64,000 nucleotides of DNA from an uncultured Dehalococcoidia bacterium (GCA_951813255.1 OX638353.1:1240001-1304000); one strand, 5' to 3'. Numbered from the stretch's first letter, positions 32,582-41,167 are shown. Notes: generated from the sequence alone by a model not told the origin. A program made the numbers and translations.

Positions 32582-33949
32582 TTGTACGCTGAGAGGCTTC
32601 TCCCCCATGACATTGACGCCGAAGAGGCGGTTATTGGCTCGCTCCTGCTGGACGGCGAAAGCCTCTCCCGCATCGGCCACCTCCTAAAGCCCGAGGACTT
32701 CTACCGCGAGCGCAACCGCTTCTGCTACGAGTCCTGCCTTGCCCTTTTCCAGCGTGGCGAGGGCATCAACCAGATTACCGTCGCCCACGACTTGGCCCTT
32801 AAGGAGAGGTTGGACCCCGTGGGCGGCATGTCCTACCTCGCCCACTTGGTCTCCATCGTCCCATCTCCCGTACACATTGAGTACTACTCCAGTATCGTCT
32901 CCCTCACCTCCACCCAGCGACGCCTCATAGACGCGGCCTCCAACATCGCCGAAATCGGCTATGCGGGAGAGGCCGACACTGAGTCAGTCCTGACCCGTGC
33001 CGAAGAGGTGCTCTCCCGCGTCCGTGCCACCCAGCCATCCCGGGATTTCGTCTCCCTCCGCCAGATACTTGACCAGTACATGGAGGAGCGCGACGCCATC
33101 ACCGGCGCCATGATGAGCAACGCAGCCCCCGTCATGTCGGGCTTCGACGATGTCGATGAGCTCCTGGGAGGCCTTCATCGCTCCGACTTGGTGATATTGG
33201 CAGCGCGCCCCAGCTTGGGCAAAAGCAGCTTGGCCCTGAACATGGCGGTACATGCAGCTCGTAACGGCGCCAAGGTAGGCATCTTCAGTTTGGAGATGGG
33301 ACGCGAGCAGATCGCCCTCCGCATGATGTCCAGCGAAGCCGGCGTCGATGCCCACCGTCTCCGGCTCGGACTCCTCACCGAAGCCCAGGAGCAGCGCATC
33401 AACGACTGCATCGGCTCCCTGTCTGACCTCCAGATATACGTGGACGACACTCCCTTCCAGAGCATCATGGAGATGCGCAGCAAGTCGCGGCGCCTCTTCA
33501 TGGAACACGGCCTCGACCTCCTGATAGTCGACTATCTTCAGCTGATACAAGGGCGTTCTCGCGGCGAGAACCGGGTCCAGGAAATGGGCGAAATATCCCG
33601 TTCCGCTAAGGGAATGGCTCGCGATCTGAACGTGCCTGTCCTCGCCATTTCACAGTTGAGCCGGGCCCCCGAGGCCCGCCAGTCCCACCGCCCTCAGCTC
33701 TCAGACCTGCGTGAGAGCGGCAGCATCGAGCAGGACGCCGACGTTGTGATGTTCATCTACCGCGACGACCTCTACTTCAACGAGGAAGAGTGGGAACAAC
33801 GCTATCCTGACCAGATTTACCCGCAAAACGTAGCCGAAATCATGGTCTTAAAGCACCGCCACGGCCCCACAGGCACAATAAAGCTGCTGTTCGAAGGCAG
33901 CCTCGTCCGCTTCCGCACCGCCGAGACCGAGCCCGGAGTCTTCGCATGA
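32582..33949 (+). CDS. dnaB: Replicative DNA helicase DnaB
   Basis: A 455-residue hexameric RecA-fold helicase. N-domain: LPHDIDAEEAVIGSLLLDGESL. ATPase domain: Walker A ARPSLGKSSLALN (about residues 207-219), Walker B DLLIVDYLQLI, then SQLSRAPEARQSHRPQLSDLRESGSIEQDADVV. It unwinds DNA at the fork. No ATG exists at the right place, so TTG 32582 is taken as start, close behind GGTAGG. The gene is separated by repeat array 2 from a DnaC-like double ATPase, a possible loader. Confidence 0.95.
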   Translation: MYAERLLPHDIDAEEAVIGSLLLDGESLSRIGHLLKPEDFYRERNRFCYESCLALFQRGEGINQITVAHDLALKERLDPVGGMSYLAHLVSIVPSPVHIEYYSSIVSLTSTQRRLIDAASNIAEIGYAGEADTESVLTRAEEVLSRVRATQPSRDFVSLRQILDQYMEERDAITGAMMSNAAPVMSGFDDVDELLGGLHRSDLVILAARPSLGKSSLALNMAVHAARNGAKVGIFSLEMGREQIALRMMSSEAGVDAHRLRLGLLTEAQEQRINDCIGSLSDLQIYVDDTPFQSIMEMRSKSRRLFMEHGLDLLIVDYLQLIQGRSRGENRVQEMGEISRSAKGMARDLNVPVLAISQLSRAPEARQSHRPQLSDLRESGSIEQDADVVMFIYRDDLYFNEEEWEQRYPDQIYPQNVAEIMVLKHRHGPTGTIKLLFEGSLVRFRTAETEPGVFA

Positions 33950-34041
33950 CAACCTTTGGAATAACCGAAGTGTCCACTCTTCCCTACCGCCCGTTTGTCC
34001 CCCCCACCAGCAGGCGTGAAAAAGGGGGTTGCAGTCATTTT

Positions 34042-34141
34042 TCCCTAGCTGATTCAGCTACAACCACCGCAGAATTCGCAGTGGCTCCAGATACGAAAAA
34101 CATCTTTTTCAGATACGATCGAACTGCGAAATCTGCAAAAA
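34042..34141 (+). repeat. Repeat array 2a: shared boxes with CTGCGAAAT words
   Basis: One composite module TCCCTAGCTG-ATT-CAGCTACAA-CCAC followed by CGCAGAATT, CGCAGTGGC (34042-34086), then boxes CAGATACGAA at 34088 and CAGATACGA at 34110, 22 bp apart. The word pair CTGCGAAAT, CTGCAAAAA follows at 34124-34141. On the minus strand CGCAGAATTCGCAG reads CTGCGAATTCTGCG, the same word in tandem. Confidence 0.75.
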
Positions 34142-34219
34142 ACAGGTCACTGAAAATCCCGCGTCTGGGCCTCTCCTCCGTCGTTACGATGAAAATAACT
34201 GCAATGCCCGCCCTTCCCT

Positions 34220-34310
34220 ATCCCCTGTTCGTCCTGAGCGAAGGCAGGGGATTGTACATCCAGCCACAGTCGGCCGGATCTACAACCCCCTGTCGAAGCC
34301 GAAGGACAGG
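34220..34310. repeat. GC-rich palindromic repeat relics
   Basis: ATCCCCTG (34220-34227) and CAGGGGAT (34245-34252) form an 8-bp stem around TTCG-TCCTGAG-CGAA. CCTGTC (34289-34294) and GACAGG (34305-34310) form a second. The core TTCGTCCTGAG recurs near 11518. They look like copies of a common short dispersed palindrome unrelated to the box arrays that flank them. Confidence 0.55.
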
Positions 34311-34384
34311 CCCTCTCCAACCCCGGCGAGGCACACGGGCTACCCCCTGCCGAAGCCCTATCCCCGCCCCGAACGGGCCGCGAA

Positions 34385-34515
34385 CTCTACACTGTAGAGT
34401 GGCATTTCCAGATACGACCCAGCTACGTACGAAACACAACAACTCTACAAACTCTACACTCCCCAGATACAATAACCTGATTCCCAGATACGATCGGTGT
34501 AGAGTCCAGCTACGG
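34385..34515 (+). repeat. Repeat array 2b: shared boxes with CTCTAC words
   Basis: The perfect palindrome CTCTACA-C-TGTAGAG (34385-34399) is followed by boxes CAGATACGA (34409) and CAGCTACG (34420). Then come the tandem word CTCTACAAA, CTCTACACT (34443-34460) and boxes CAGATACAA (34464), CAGATACGA (34485) and CAGCTACGG (34507). A reverse word TGTAGAG lies just before the last box. The palindrome has the same centre as TGTCACA-C-TGTGACA in array 1b. Confidence 0.85.
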
Positions 34516-34589
34516 AGAATTCAACACATATCGAGTCGCCATCCCGTTCGCGTCCCACCCCGCCTACCCCATCGAACCTCAGGTGGCCG

Positions 34590-36038
34590 ATGATGGAAAG
34601 CCTAGGCGACATCCTCAAACGCATAGCCGCCAATGCTTCCTCGCAAACGGCTGGACGCCCCGATGAAGGCACCCAGCTAGAGGGCGCACAGGAGGATGAC
34701 TTCCCGTCATGCCTCATCTGCGGCGGACGGGGCTGGGTGCGCCGTCGCGTGAGTTTGGGACATCCCGACTTCGGCCAGCTATTTCCATGCCAGTGCCTAC
34801 AGGAGCAGACTCGCAACGAGCTCCGCTCCCGTCTGCACCGCTACAGCAACTTGGGCCACTTGGCCGACATCACCTTCGCTACCCTGCGCGACCGCGCTGC
34901 CTCCGACCCCGGACGGCGGCGCTTATGGGAGCGCGCACTGCAGGCGTCCGAGGAATTCGCCGTGACTCCCGAAGGTTGGATCGTCCTCAGCGGGCCCGGA
35001 GGTACCGGCAAGACCTCCCTCGCTGCTGCCATCGCCAACGCGCGCCTGCAGAGCGAAAAGCCCGTCTTCTTCATCACCGTCCCCGACCTGCTTGACCACC
35101 TGCGCAGCGCCTATGCCCCCGACAGCCCCATGACCTACGACCAGCTTTTCGAGCAGGTTCGCAACAACCCACTGCTCGTACTGGACGACCTTGGAGCCCA
35201 CAACACCACCCCATGGGCCCAGGAGAAGCTCCTGCAGGTGCTGAACCACCGCTTCAACGGCAAGCTGCCCACCGTCATCACTCTCCAGTGCCCCGTGGAA
35301 GACCTCGACCCCGCCCTGCGCACACGCCTCCAAGCCCAGCCTTTCTCACGCATCTTCGAGTTGGGGAATCGGGTCGGCGACACTCCTCTGCTCGAAGTAA
35401 TCGGCGGCTTGGGCGACCACATGCTTGATCGTATGACCTTCGAGAATTTTGAAGTCACAGGTAGAGCGGGCGCCACCAGCCGCCAGAAGGACACCCTGAA
35501 AGCGGCTCACGACGGCGCACTCAACCTTGCGCTCAGGAACGAAGGGTGGCTGCTGCTATCCGGAGTGCCCGGATGCGGCAAGACCCATCTCTCGGTGGCT
35601 GTGCTCAACAGGCAGGTGGACGAAGGTCGCCCGTGCGTCTTCGCCTTTGTGCCCGCCCTCATGGATCGCCTCAGGTCATCCCTTGATGAAGACAGCGACA
35701 CCAGCTACGACAAAGAACTGGACAAAATCAAAAGATCACCCCTCCTGGTGCTGGACGACTTGGGTGCCGAGACCACGAGACCTTGGGCTGAGGAGAAGCT
35801 CTTCCAGATTCTCGACTACCGCTACAACACCTGGATGCCTACCATTATCAATACCATATCCAGTATGGAAGTCTTGGACGAGAGCCGCCCTCGAATTGCC
35901 TCTCGCTTCAAGGACCCTCGGGTGAACTCAGTCCACATCGAAGCTGCTGACTATCGCGACCAAGGCAGTGGCAGTCCACCCTCGTCTCGTCAGACAAGGA
36001 CCACCGCTCCCAAGCCTCGACGGCGAGCCGGGCCGTGA
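34590..36038 (+). CDS. Tandem DnaC/IstB-like AAA+ ATPase with zinc-binding N-terminus
   Basis: A 482-residue protein. A four-cysteine site (Cys41, Cys44, Cys67, Cys69) is followed by two DnaC-like ATPase domains in one chain. Domain 1 has Walker A GPGGTGKT (135-142) and Walker B LLVLDD (195-200). Domain 2 has GVPGCGKT (325-332) and LLVLDD (385-390). Spacing between corresponding motifs is 190 residues, showing a true duplication; LGAxxTxPWAxEKLxQ is present in both. DnaC-type proteins load DnaB; the dnaB gene lies just upstream past repeat array 2. IstB-like transposition helpers share the fold but no transposase is near. Known loaders have one ATPase domain, so this layout is unusual. Confidence 0.82.
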   Translation: MMESLGDILKRIAANASSQTAGRPDEGTQLEGAQEDDFPSCLICGGRGWVRRRVSLGHPDFGQLFPCQCLQEQTRNELRSRLHRYSNLGHLADITFATLRDRAASDPGRRRLWERALQASEEFAVTPEGWIVLSGPGGTGKTSLAAAIANARLQSEKPVFFITVPDLLDHLRSAYAPDSPMTYDQLFEQVRNNPLLVLDDLGAHNTTPWAQEKLLQVLNHRFNGKLPTVITLQCPVEDLDPALRTRLQAQPFSRIFELGNRVGDTPLLEVIGGLGDHMLDRMTFENFEVTGRAGATSRQKDTLKAAHDGALNLALRNEGWLLLSGVPGCGKTHLSVAVLNRQVDEGRPCVFAFVPALMDRLRSSLDEDSDTSYDKELDKIKRSPLLVLDDLGAETTRPWAEEKLFQILDYRYNTWMPTIINTISSMEVLDESRPRIASRFKDPRVNSVHIEAADYRDQGSGSPPSSRQTRTTAPKPRRRAGP

Positions 36039-36062
36039 AGGCAGTACCATGAAGGCCAGCCC

Positions 36063-36899
36063 ATGAAAGTAGGCAACATAGATGTCCACATCATCTCCGA
36101 CGGTCAGGTCCGTCTCGATGGAGGCAGCCTGTTCGGAGTAGTGCCCCGACCTTTGTGGCGTAACCTCGCGCCGGTCGACCGCAAGAATCGCGTTGCCATA
36201 GCCCTCAACTGCCTGCTCGTTCGGACCGGCGACAAGAACATCCTGATCGACACCGGCGTAGGCGCCAAGCACCCGCCACGCCGCCGGGCCCTGTTCGCCA
36301 TGGCGGCTGGCCGTCTGCTCCCAGGCCTGAAGCAGCACGGACTCGAGGCCTCCGACATTGATATGGTGGTGCTCACCCATCTGCATTTCGACCACGCTGG
36401 AGGTGCCACCCGGCTGGTCCGCGGTAAGCTGGTCCCAACTTTCCCCAAGGCGCGATACATCGTCCAACAGCGGGACTGGGCCGAAGCCACCTGCACCAAT
36501 GACCGCACTCGCCCCGCCTACTTTCCCGATGATTTTCTCCCCCTCCACGAGCATGGCGTGCTCGACTTGGTGGACGGTCAGGCCGACCTAGCCCCAAGTG
36601 TCCGGGTACACCGCACAGGAGGCCACACCGCGGGCCACCAGATGGTGCTGGTCCACTCCGAGGGCGAGCAACTGGCCTGCCTCGGAGACGTCTTCCCGAC
36701 CCACCATCATCTGCGTCCCCACTGGATTACGTCGTGGGACGGCTATCCCATGGACACAGTAGCCGCAAAACGGGACGTCCTCACCCAAGCCGAACGCGAG
36801 AACTGGCGCCTCCTCTTCGGACACGGCACCCAACATCGCGCTGGCCGTCTGGTGCGCCGCGACGGTCAAATCTCACTCGAACCTGCTCCCTTGGACTGA
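36063..36899 (+). CDS. Metallo-beta-lactamase-fold hydrolase
   Basis: A 278-residue MBL-fold enzyme: ILIDTGVGAKHPP, the metal motif HLHFDHAGGATRL, VHRTGGHTAGHQM, LACLGDVFPTHHH and a late His in LLFGHGTQHRAG. The motif set resembles quorum-quenching lactonases and related N-acyl-homoserine-lactone or lactam hydrolases, but the family is broad and no substrate is assigned. It starts 25 nt after the double ATPase gene, in the same direction. Confidence 0.85.
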   Translation: MKVGNIDVHIISDGQVRLDGGSLFGVVPRPLWRNLAPVDRKNRVAIALNCLLVRTGDKNILIDTGVGAKHPPRRRALFAMAAGRLLPGLKQHGLEASDIDMVVLTHLHFDHAGGATRLVRGKLVPTFPKARYIVQQRDWAEATCTNDRTRPAYFPDDFLPLHEHGVLDLVDGQADLAPSVRVHRTGGHTAGHQMVLVHSEGEQLACLGDVFPTHHHLRPHWITSWDGYPMDTVAAKRDVLTQAERENWRLLFGHGTQHRAGRLVRRDGQISLEPAPLD

Positions 36900-36923
36900 G
36901 TCCCACAAGAAAGGCAGCCTCCC

Positions 36924-37259
36924 TTGACCCAGGAAGCGTCATGCACCTTCTGCAACATCATCGCTGGTAACGAGCCAGCCACCGTGATATACGAAGACGA
37001 GCACATCATCGTCATCCAAAACGTACTTAATTGGGTGCCAGTAATGCTCCTCATCATGCCCAAACAGCACATGTCGCAACAGGAAATGTGGAGCTCCCCC
37101 ATCATGGAACGCATCGGCGCAGCAGCCGTAGAAGCCGCAAGGGAACGCTGCCCCAACGGTTGGCGCCTACTCTCCAACTTCGGTCACGACGGCATGCAAA
37201 GCCAGCGCCACAGCCACCTCCACGTTATCGGAGGCATGTACCTGGGCCCCTATGCATAG
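36924..37259 (+). CDS. HIT-family nucleotide hydrolase
   Basis: A 111-residue histidine-triad protein: CTFCNIIAGNEPATVIYEDEHIIVIQN, LLIMPKQHMSQ, and the catalytic triad HSHLHVIGG near the C-terminus. HIT proteins hydrolyse nucleoside phosphoramidates or dinucleotides. The start is TTG 36924 behind GAAAGG. It follows the MBL gene by 24 nt and is probably in its transcript. Confidence 0.9.
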   Translation: MTQEASCTFCNIIAGNEPATVIYEDEHIIVIQNVLNWVPVMLLIMPKQHMSQQEMWSSPIMERIGAAAVEAARERCPNGWRLLSNFGHDGMQSQRHSHLHVIGGMYLGPYA

Positions 37260-37383
37260 GCTGGTCGCGCCATGACATCGCCTTGTGGCGGCCCTACCCA
37301 ACGGTAGCTATAATCGCCCTCAAGTGCCATGCCGCTCATCCAGTGCGTGGTTTTGGACGTCAGGCACGTTAGGGAGGATACAA

Positions 37384-38160
37384 ATGGCGGAAACGGTGCT
37401 TTACCAGCAGGACAGCGACGTGGTGACCATCACCCTCAACAGGCCTGACGCTCTCAACTCTATCAACCGTCAACTGCGCCAGGAGTTGGACGACGCCATC
37501 ATGCAGTTCGACAAGGACACAAGCGCCCGCGTCGCCATCATTACTGGGGCCGGACGCGCCTTCTGCGCAGGTCGCGACCTCAAGGAACGGGCCTCTGACA
37601 ATGCTTCCGGCCGCCAAGCACGCGCTTCCGACAGCATGAGCCCTGACCGCCCCTACATGTGGAGCCAGACATGGAAGCCCCTGATTGCTGCCATCAACGG
37701 CTACGCCTTGGCCGGCGGCTGGTCCATCGCCCAAATGTGCGACCTTCGAATCGCCTCAGAAGACGCCAAACTGGGCATCAGCGAAGCGCAGTGGAGCCTG
37801 TTGCCCCCATTCGCCACTACCCTCCCCAAGATGCTTCCCTTGGCGGCCGTCATGGAGTTGGTGCTCACCGCCGACCCAATCACAGCCCAACGGGCATACG
37901 ACATCGGCTTTGTGAACAAAGTAGTCCCAGGAGAGGCCTTGATGAATGAGGCCACCGCTTTGGCACAGCGCATTGCCCGCAACGCGCCGCTTTCCGTACA
38001 GTATTTCAAAGAACTAGCCCATCGCGGCCTGGACATGAGCACCCAGTCCACCTGCGCCCTGACCTACCAGATGTACGACAAACTGCTGCAGTCCGAGGAT
38101 TCCAAGGAAGGGCCGCGAGCGTTCTCGGAAAAGCGAGCCCCCCAGTGGCAAGGCCGGTAG
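37384..38160 (+). CDS. Enoyl-CoA hydratase/isomerase family protein
   Basis: A 258-residue crotonase-fold protein: VVTITLNRPDALNSINRQLRQEL, ITGAGRAFCAGRDLKERA (oxyanion hole), KPLIAAINGYALAGGWSIAQMCDLRIASEDAKLGISEAQWSL. The Glu in GISEAQW fits the catalytic position of hydratases. ATG 37384 follows GGGAGG; the upstream frame overlaps the HIT gene's trailer. It hydrates or isomerises an enoyl-CoA of unknown chain. Confidence 0.9.
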   Translation: MAETVLYQQDSDVVTITLNRPDALNSINRQLRQELDDAIMQFDKDTSARVAIITGAGRAFCAGRDLKERASDNASGRQARASDSMSPDRPYMWSQTWKPLIAAINGYALAGGWSIAQMCDLRIASEDAKLGISEAQWSLLPPFATTLPKMLPLAAVMELVLTADPITAQRAYDIGFVNKVVPGEALMNEATALAQRIARNAPLSVQYFKELAHRGLDMSTQSTCALTYQMYDKLLQSEDSKEGPRAFSEKRAPQWQGR

Positions 38161-38194
38161 CCGCAGCACTACTCCCGGCCGGAACACGTCTGAC

Positions 38195-38488
38195 CTAGAC
38201 CCCGGAGATCACCTCGACCTGCGAGTCCAACATCTCCAAGTCCGGCCGTGACGTGCCCACGAAAGATTCTACCCGCGAAAGCATCTCATCGGCGTGGCTA
38301 CGGTTGTTACTGACACAGCTGATGCCTATCGTCAGCACCTGCCAGCGGTCGTTGTCCTCCACCTCCGCCACCGATACGTTGTACTTGGCACGCAGAGTGG
38401 AGATGAGTGACTGCGCCACCTGCCGCTTATTCTTCAGATTACGGCTGGCCGGCAAGCGTAGACTTAAGCGGCAGACCCCGATATGCAC
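38195..38488 (-). CDS. ylxP: DUF503 (YlxP-like) protein
   Basis: A 97-residue DUF503 protein: CRLSLRLPASRNLKNKRQVAQSLISTLRAKYNVSVAEVEDNDRWQVLTIGISCVSNN is the family signature. YlxP is usually encoded in nusA-infB-rbfA operons and is suspected of a part in ribosome assembly or RNA binding; here it stands alone. GTG start with GAGG upstream. The region before it holds a strong nested hairpin (38526-38610), which could be its leader. Confidence 0.88.
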   Translation of the reverse strand: MHIGVCRLSLRLPASRNLKNKRQVAQSLISTLRAKYNVSVAEVEDNDRWQVLTIGISCVSNNRSHADEMLSRVESFVGTSRPDLEMLDSQVEVISGV

Positions 38489-38525
38489 CTTTGGTTACCT
38501 CACAGGGACGGCAGTTAAATAGGGA

Positions 38526-38610
38526 CAACCCCCATCAGCCGGCGGTATCCCGTATTCATACGGACCCCGCCACCTAGTGGGGGTTGCTTCAAGCCCGGCT
38601 CTTACCGGGC
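38526..38610 (-). ncRNA. Nested hairpin structure, possible leader RNA
   Basis: Perfect 9-bp outer stem CAACCCCCA (38526-38534) with TGGGGGTTG (38578-38586). Inside it are GGCGG (38541-38545) with CCGCC (38567-38571), and within those CCGTA (38550-38554) with TACGG (38559-38563) around a TTCA loop. Beside it a separate 6-bp hairpin GCCCGG-CTCTTA-CCGGGC lies at 38593-38610. Read on the minus strand, the pair sits between the zinc-ribbon gene and ylxP. It could be a terminator plus leader RNA. It matches no RNA family I can name; strand is inferred from the flanking genes. Confidence 0.4.
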
Positions 38611-38621
38611 ATCGTTAATTA

Positions 38622-38954
38622 CTAGAAGGAAGTAGTCTCGCGGTTGGCCTCGAAGCATTCCCGGCAGTAGACGGGCCTGCCTTGCCGAGGCTCGAACGGT
38701 ACTTCAGTGGACGCCCCACATGCTGCGCACACCGCAGGATAGAAGGTCCTCGGCTGATCGGAGCGATAGCCGGCACCCGCACTAGCACCACCACCCCCCC
38801 CGCCCCCGGTCCTGCGGCGTGCCGTTCGGCATCCTGGACACCGCGCAGGGTCGTGTAGCAGCCCGCGGCTTTGGTAGAACTGCTGCTCGCCAACCGTGAA
38901 AGTAAAGGAAACTCCGCAGTCCCTGCACACCAGGGTCCTGTCCTGCATAACCAC
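38622..38954 (-). CDS. Zinc-ribbon protein with three CxxC pairs
   Basis: A 110-residue protein with paired cysteines: LVCRDCGVSFTFTVGEQQFY, RCPGCRTARR, a Gly-rich linker, then VCAACGASTEVPFEPRQGRPVYCRECFE. This is the widespread CxxC-x17-CxxC zinc-ribbon family, usually small and of unknown role. GTG 38954 is chosen since AAGGAGG lies 7 nt upstream; ATG 38948 is the alternative. A glycine-rich stretch (GGGGGGGASAGAG) joins the two zinc modules. Confidence 0.82.
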   Translation of the reverse strand: MVMQDRTLVCRDCGVSFTFTVGEQQFYQSRGLLHDPARCPGCRTARRRTGGGGGGGASAGAGYRSDQPRTFYPAVCAACGASTEVPFEPRQGRPVYCRECFEANRETTSF

Positions 38955-39109
38955 CGCTAGGCCTCCTTGGTTCCTGTCTACCAACCACTGCCACCGGGCC
39001 CTTGGGCTCCGAAGCCCTTAGAACACCGAATTGGGCGTTTCCTGCCGGGCCGATGCCAGAGTATACCAGCCGCCAAATGAGTATGTAAAGGTCTATCCTT
39101 TTTTGATTG

Positions 39110-40099
39110 TTAGCCGATTTGCGGAATAACTTCTTCTCCAAATAACCGAATACAGCGCACACTCTTTTCTGGGTCCATGCCTAGGTAATACAAACGAAAG
39201 AACATGTACTCTGCACCGAATTCCTGTCGGTATCGATCGATTTCCGCCACAACATCATCTGGATTCCCAACAAGTAGTCGTTCGTCTCTCAGTTCCTGAA
39301 ATCGAAGGTCGTAGCGTTCCCCCGGCTGTCCTGCCCTGTGATATGCGTGGTACAGACGTTCGAAGGACTCCCTGATCTCCTCTTCCGCCTCCTGCCTAGT
39401 GGGCGCAACGTACATCTCCCGGAAAAAGACCGGCGGCGGCGAATCCTGACCAAGGTTAGTCCTGGTTCGCTTGAAACGCTCTATAGCCTCTCTGATGAAA
39501 GTCTTGGAGTGACGGGGACTGGTAAGCCACGCATCCCCGATCCTCGCGGCGCGCTCAACACCCGCCAGTGTGTCACCACCCACCCATATAGGCGGTCCGG
39601 GCTGCTGCACCGGCCGTGGGGCCACCGTCACTCCATCTAGTTGGAAGTGCTCCCCATCCCATGTAACGTCTTCCTCCGCCCAGAGCTTCCGCACCACTTG
39701 GACCGCTTCTTCCAAGCGTCCACCTCGGTTACGTCTGGAAATGCCGAAGGAAGAGAACTCAGCCTCACGATATCCCTGCCCCACCCCGAACACGAAACGG
39801 CCTTCGGAAATGATGTCCATGGTGGACGAAAGCTCGGCGGCCTCCACTGGGTTATGCAGGCTAAGCAGGAACACCGCAGTTCCAAGGGTCATACCTTGGG
39901 CCTCAGCCGCAAGCCTCCCTAGGAGAGGAATCGGCTGGAACATCTGCTCACTGGGACCCATCAGATAGTGATGGGAGGCGAAGATACCGTCGAATCCCAC
40001 TTCGCGAGCAGTCTGCACCTGGCGAAGTGCGTACTTGAAGGCGGTAGGACCATCTAACTCAGTAGTGAAGTGGGGATAGAGGTCCACTCCGAATTTCAT
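39110..40099 (-). CDS. Luciferase-like (LLM) flavin-dependent oxidoreductase
   Basis: A 329-residue LLM-class monooxygenase: TAREVGFDGIFASHHYL, LGTAVFLLSLHNPVEAAEL, MDIISEGRFVFGVGQGYREAEF, and PPIWVGGDTLAGVERAARIGDAW. Such enzymes use reduced FMN or F420. In the Chloroflexota such genes are often multiplied. Its start overlaps the stop of the DUF72 gene by four bases (ATGA), so the two are translationally coupled. The substrate is unknown. Confidence 0.88.
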   Translation of the reverse strand: MKFGVDLYPHFTTELDGPTAFKYALRQVQTAREVGFDGIFASHHYLMGPSEQMFQPIPLLGRLAAEAQGMTLGTAVFLLSLHNPVEAAELSSTMDIISEGRFVFGVGQGYREAEFSSFGISRRNRGGRLEEAVQVVRKLWAEEDVTWDGEHFQLDGVTVAPRPVQQPGPPIWVGGDTLAGVERAARIGDAWLTSPRHSKTFIREAIERFKRTRTNLGQDSPPPVFFREMYVAPTRQEAEEEIRESFERLYHAYHRAGQPGERYDLRFQELRDERLLVGNPDDVVAEIDRYRQEFGAEYMFFRLYYLGMDPEKSVRCIRLFGEEVIPQIG

Positions 40100-41094
40100 G
40101 CTTTGCCTCTGTCCTGACTCGGGTCCGCTGCTGAGGCCATATCCAGGACACTCTGCACAGGCGCATCCGATTGCATCCGTTCCTCGGCAGCCCGCAAAGA
40201 AGCCTCATCACCCAACCCTTGCCCTAGCATTCGACCTAACTTGATAGCGTTGTAGGGGCCTTGGTCTTGGTTGTTGGTATTGAACAACAGATAGACTTCG
40301 CGGGCCTGCTCCTGCAGAGAGTGTACCCTTGTTGTCCACTCTCGCAGTTCCTCCTCGCGGTAGTACCAGTCGAACCGCTCTGAGGAACTCTGCGTCCGCG
40401 CCTCCCAAGTATCCCGGTTCCGCCCATGAAAGCGCACGTAAGCGATCTCAGAGGTTACTGATGCCACTGGCGGAACGCTGGAGACAAAGCCTTGGGGCTC
40501 GTCGACACACACAAACGTCAGGTCGTTGTCTTCAAGCCAGTGCAGGGTCCTGTCCGTGTCACCGTTGAGCCACGTATGGTTACGGAATTCGACAGCAACC
40601 TTGAACCGCGACAACGCTTCCTTCATTTCCAGGATGTGATCGCGGTTTTCCGGTTTGGGTGTTACCCACTTGGGAAACTGCAGCAGGACCATCCCCAGTT
40701 TGCCCGCGCTGTCCAAGGGCAGCAGTGCATCGATAAAGCGTTCCAGGAGCAGCTTGAGGAACTCCTTAGAACCCGACGCGTAGTAGAAGCGATTTCCGTC
40801 TGGTGCCAACGGTCGAAGGTCGGGCGGCAGCACCTTGTGCCCGGTCCAATGCAATGTGAACAGCCTGAACGCCTTAACATGGAATATGAAGTCGGGCGGG
40901 GTGCGCTCTGCCCATGCCTTGGTAGTATCGACGGTTGGTAGGGAATAGTAACTAGAGTCGACTTCGACCGTGGGGAACAGCGACGCATAGTAGCGCAATC
41001 GGGCTTCAGCGCTAGACACACCCTTAGGATAGAAGGTGGAAGCTCGGATTAAGCTGCGGTCTGTCCAGGAGCAGGTGCCTATATGAGTACCCAT
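40096..41094 (-). CDS. DUF72-family protein
   Basis: A 332-residue DUF72 protein with the TIM-barrel family marks: IGTCSWTDRSLIRASTFYPKG, YYASLFPTVEVDSSYYSLPT, FIFHVKAFRLFTLH, MVLLQFPKWV, KVAVEFRNHTWL, AYVRFHGRNRDTW and VYLLFNTNNQDQGPYNAI. The function of the family is not established. ATG 41094 is preferred to GTG 41100, as members begin with this strand. It overlaps the luciferase-like gene by 4 nt. Confidence 0.9.
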   Translation of the reverse strand: MGTHIGTCSWTDRSLIRASTFYPKGVSSAEARLRYYASLFPTVEVDSSYYSLPTVDTTKAWAERTPPDFIFHVKAFRLFTLHWTGHKVLPPDLRPLAPDGNRFYYASGSKEFLKLLLERFIDALLPLDSAGKLGMVLLQFPKWVTPKPENRDHILEMKEALSRFKVAVEFRNHTWLNGDTDRTLHWLEDNDLTFVCVDEPQGFVSSVPPVASVTSEIAYVRFHGRNRDTWEARTQSSSERFDWYYREEELREWTTRVHSLQEQAREVYLLFNTNNQDQGPYNAIKLGRMLGQGLGDEASLRAAEERMQSDAPVQSVLDMASAADPSQDRGKA

Positions 41095-41167
41095 GGTCAC
41101 CGTTGTGCGGTTCGCTTGGGGCCAATTCTACTACCTCATTGCCCCTACGTCTCCTATTCCCAGCGAC

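Larger units (their letters stand above)
33950..34589. other. 640-bp gene-free interval with repeat array 2
   Basis: The interval between dnaB and the double ATPase gene. It contains two groups of array boxes (34042-34141 and 34385-34515) separated by GC-rich palindromic repeat relics (34220-34310). The open frame running across it on the plus strand has no coding character. Confidence 0.7.

Noticed and set aside
34042..34515. Replication origin next to dnaB
   Set aside because: No cluster of DnaA boxes (TTATNCACA) and no dnaA or dnaN gene; the repeats match arrays elsewhere in the window.
33946..34593. 215-codon frame between dnaB and the double ATPase gene
   Set aside because: It covers palindromic relics and array boxes and shows no coding character.
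34590..36038. IstB helper of an IS21-type insertion sequence
   Set aside because: No IstA transposase, no terminal inverted repeats, and two ATPase domains in place of one.
38526..38610. tRNA or signal-recognition-particle RNA
   Set aside because: The T-loop and cloverleaf are absent and the conserved SRP tip sequence is not found; only nested stems are supported.
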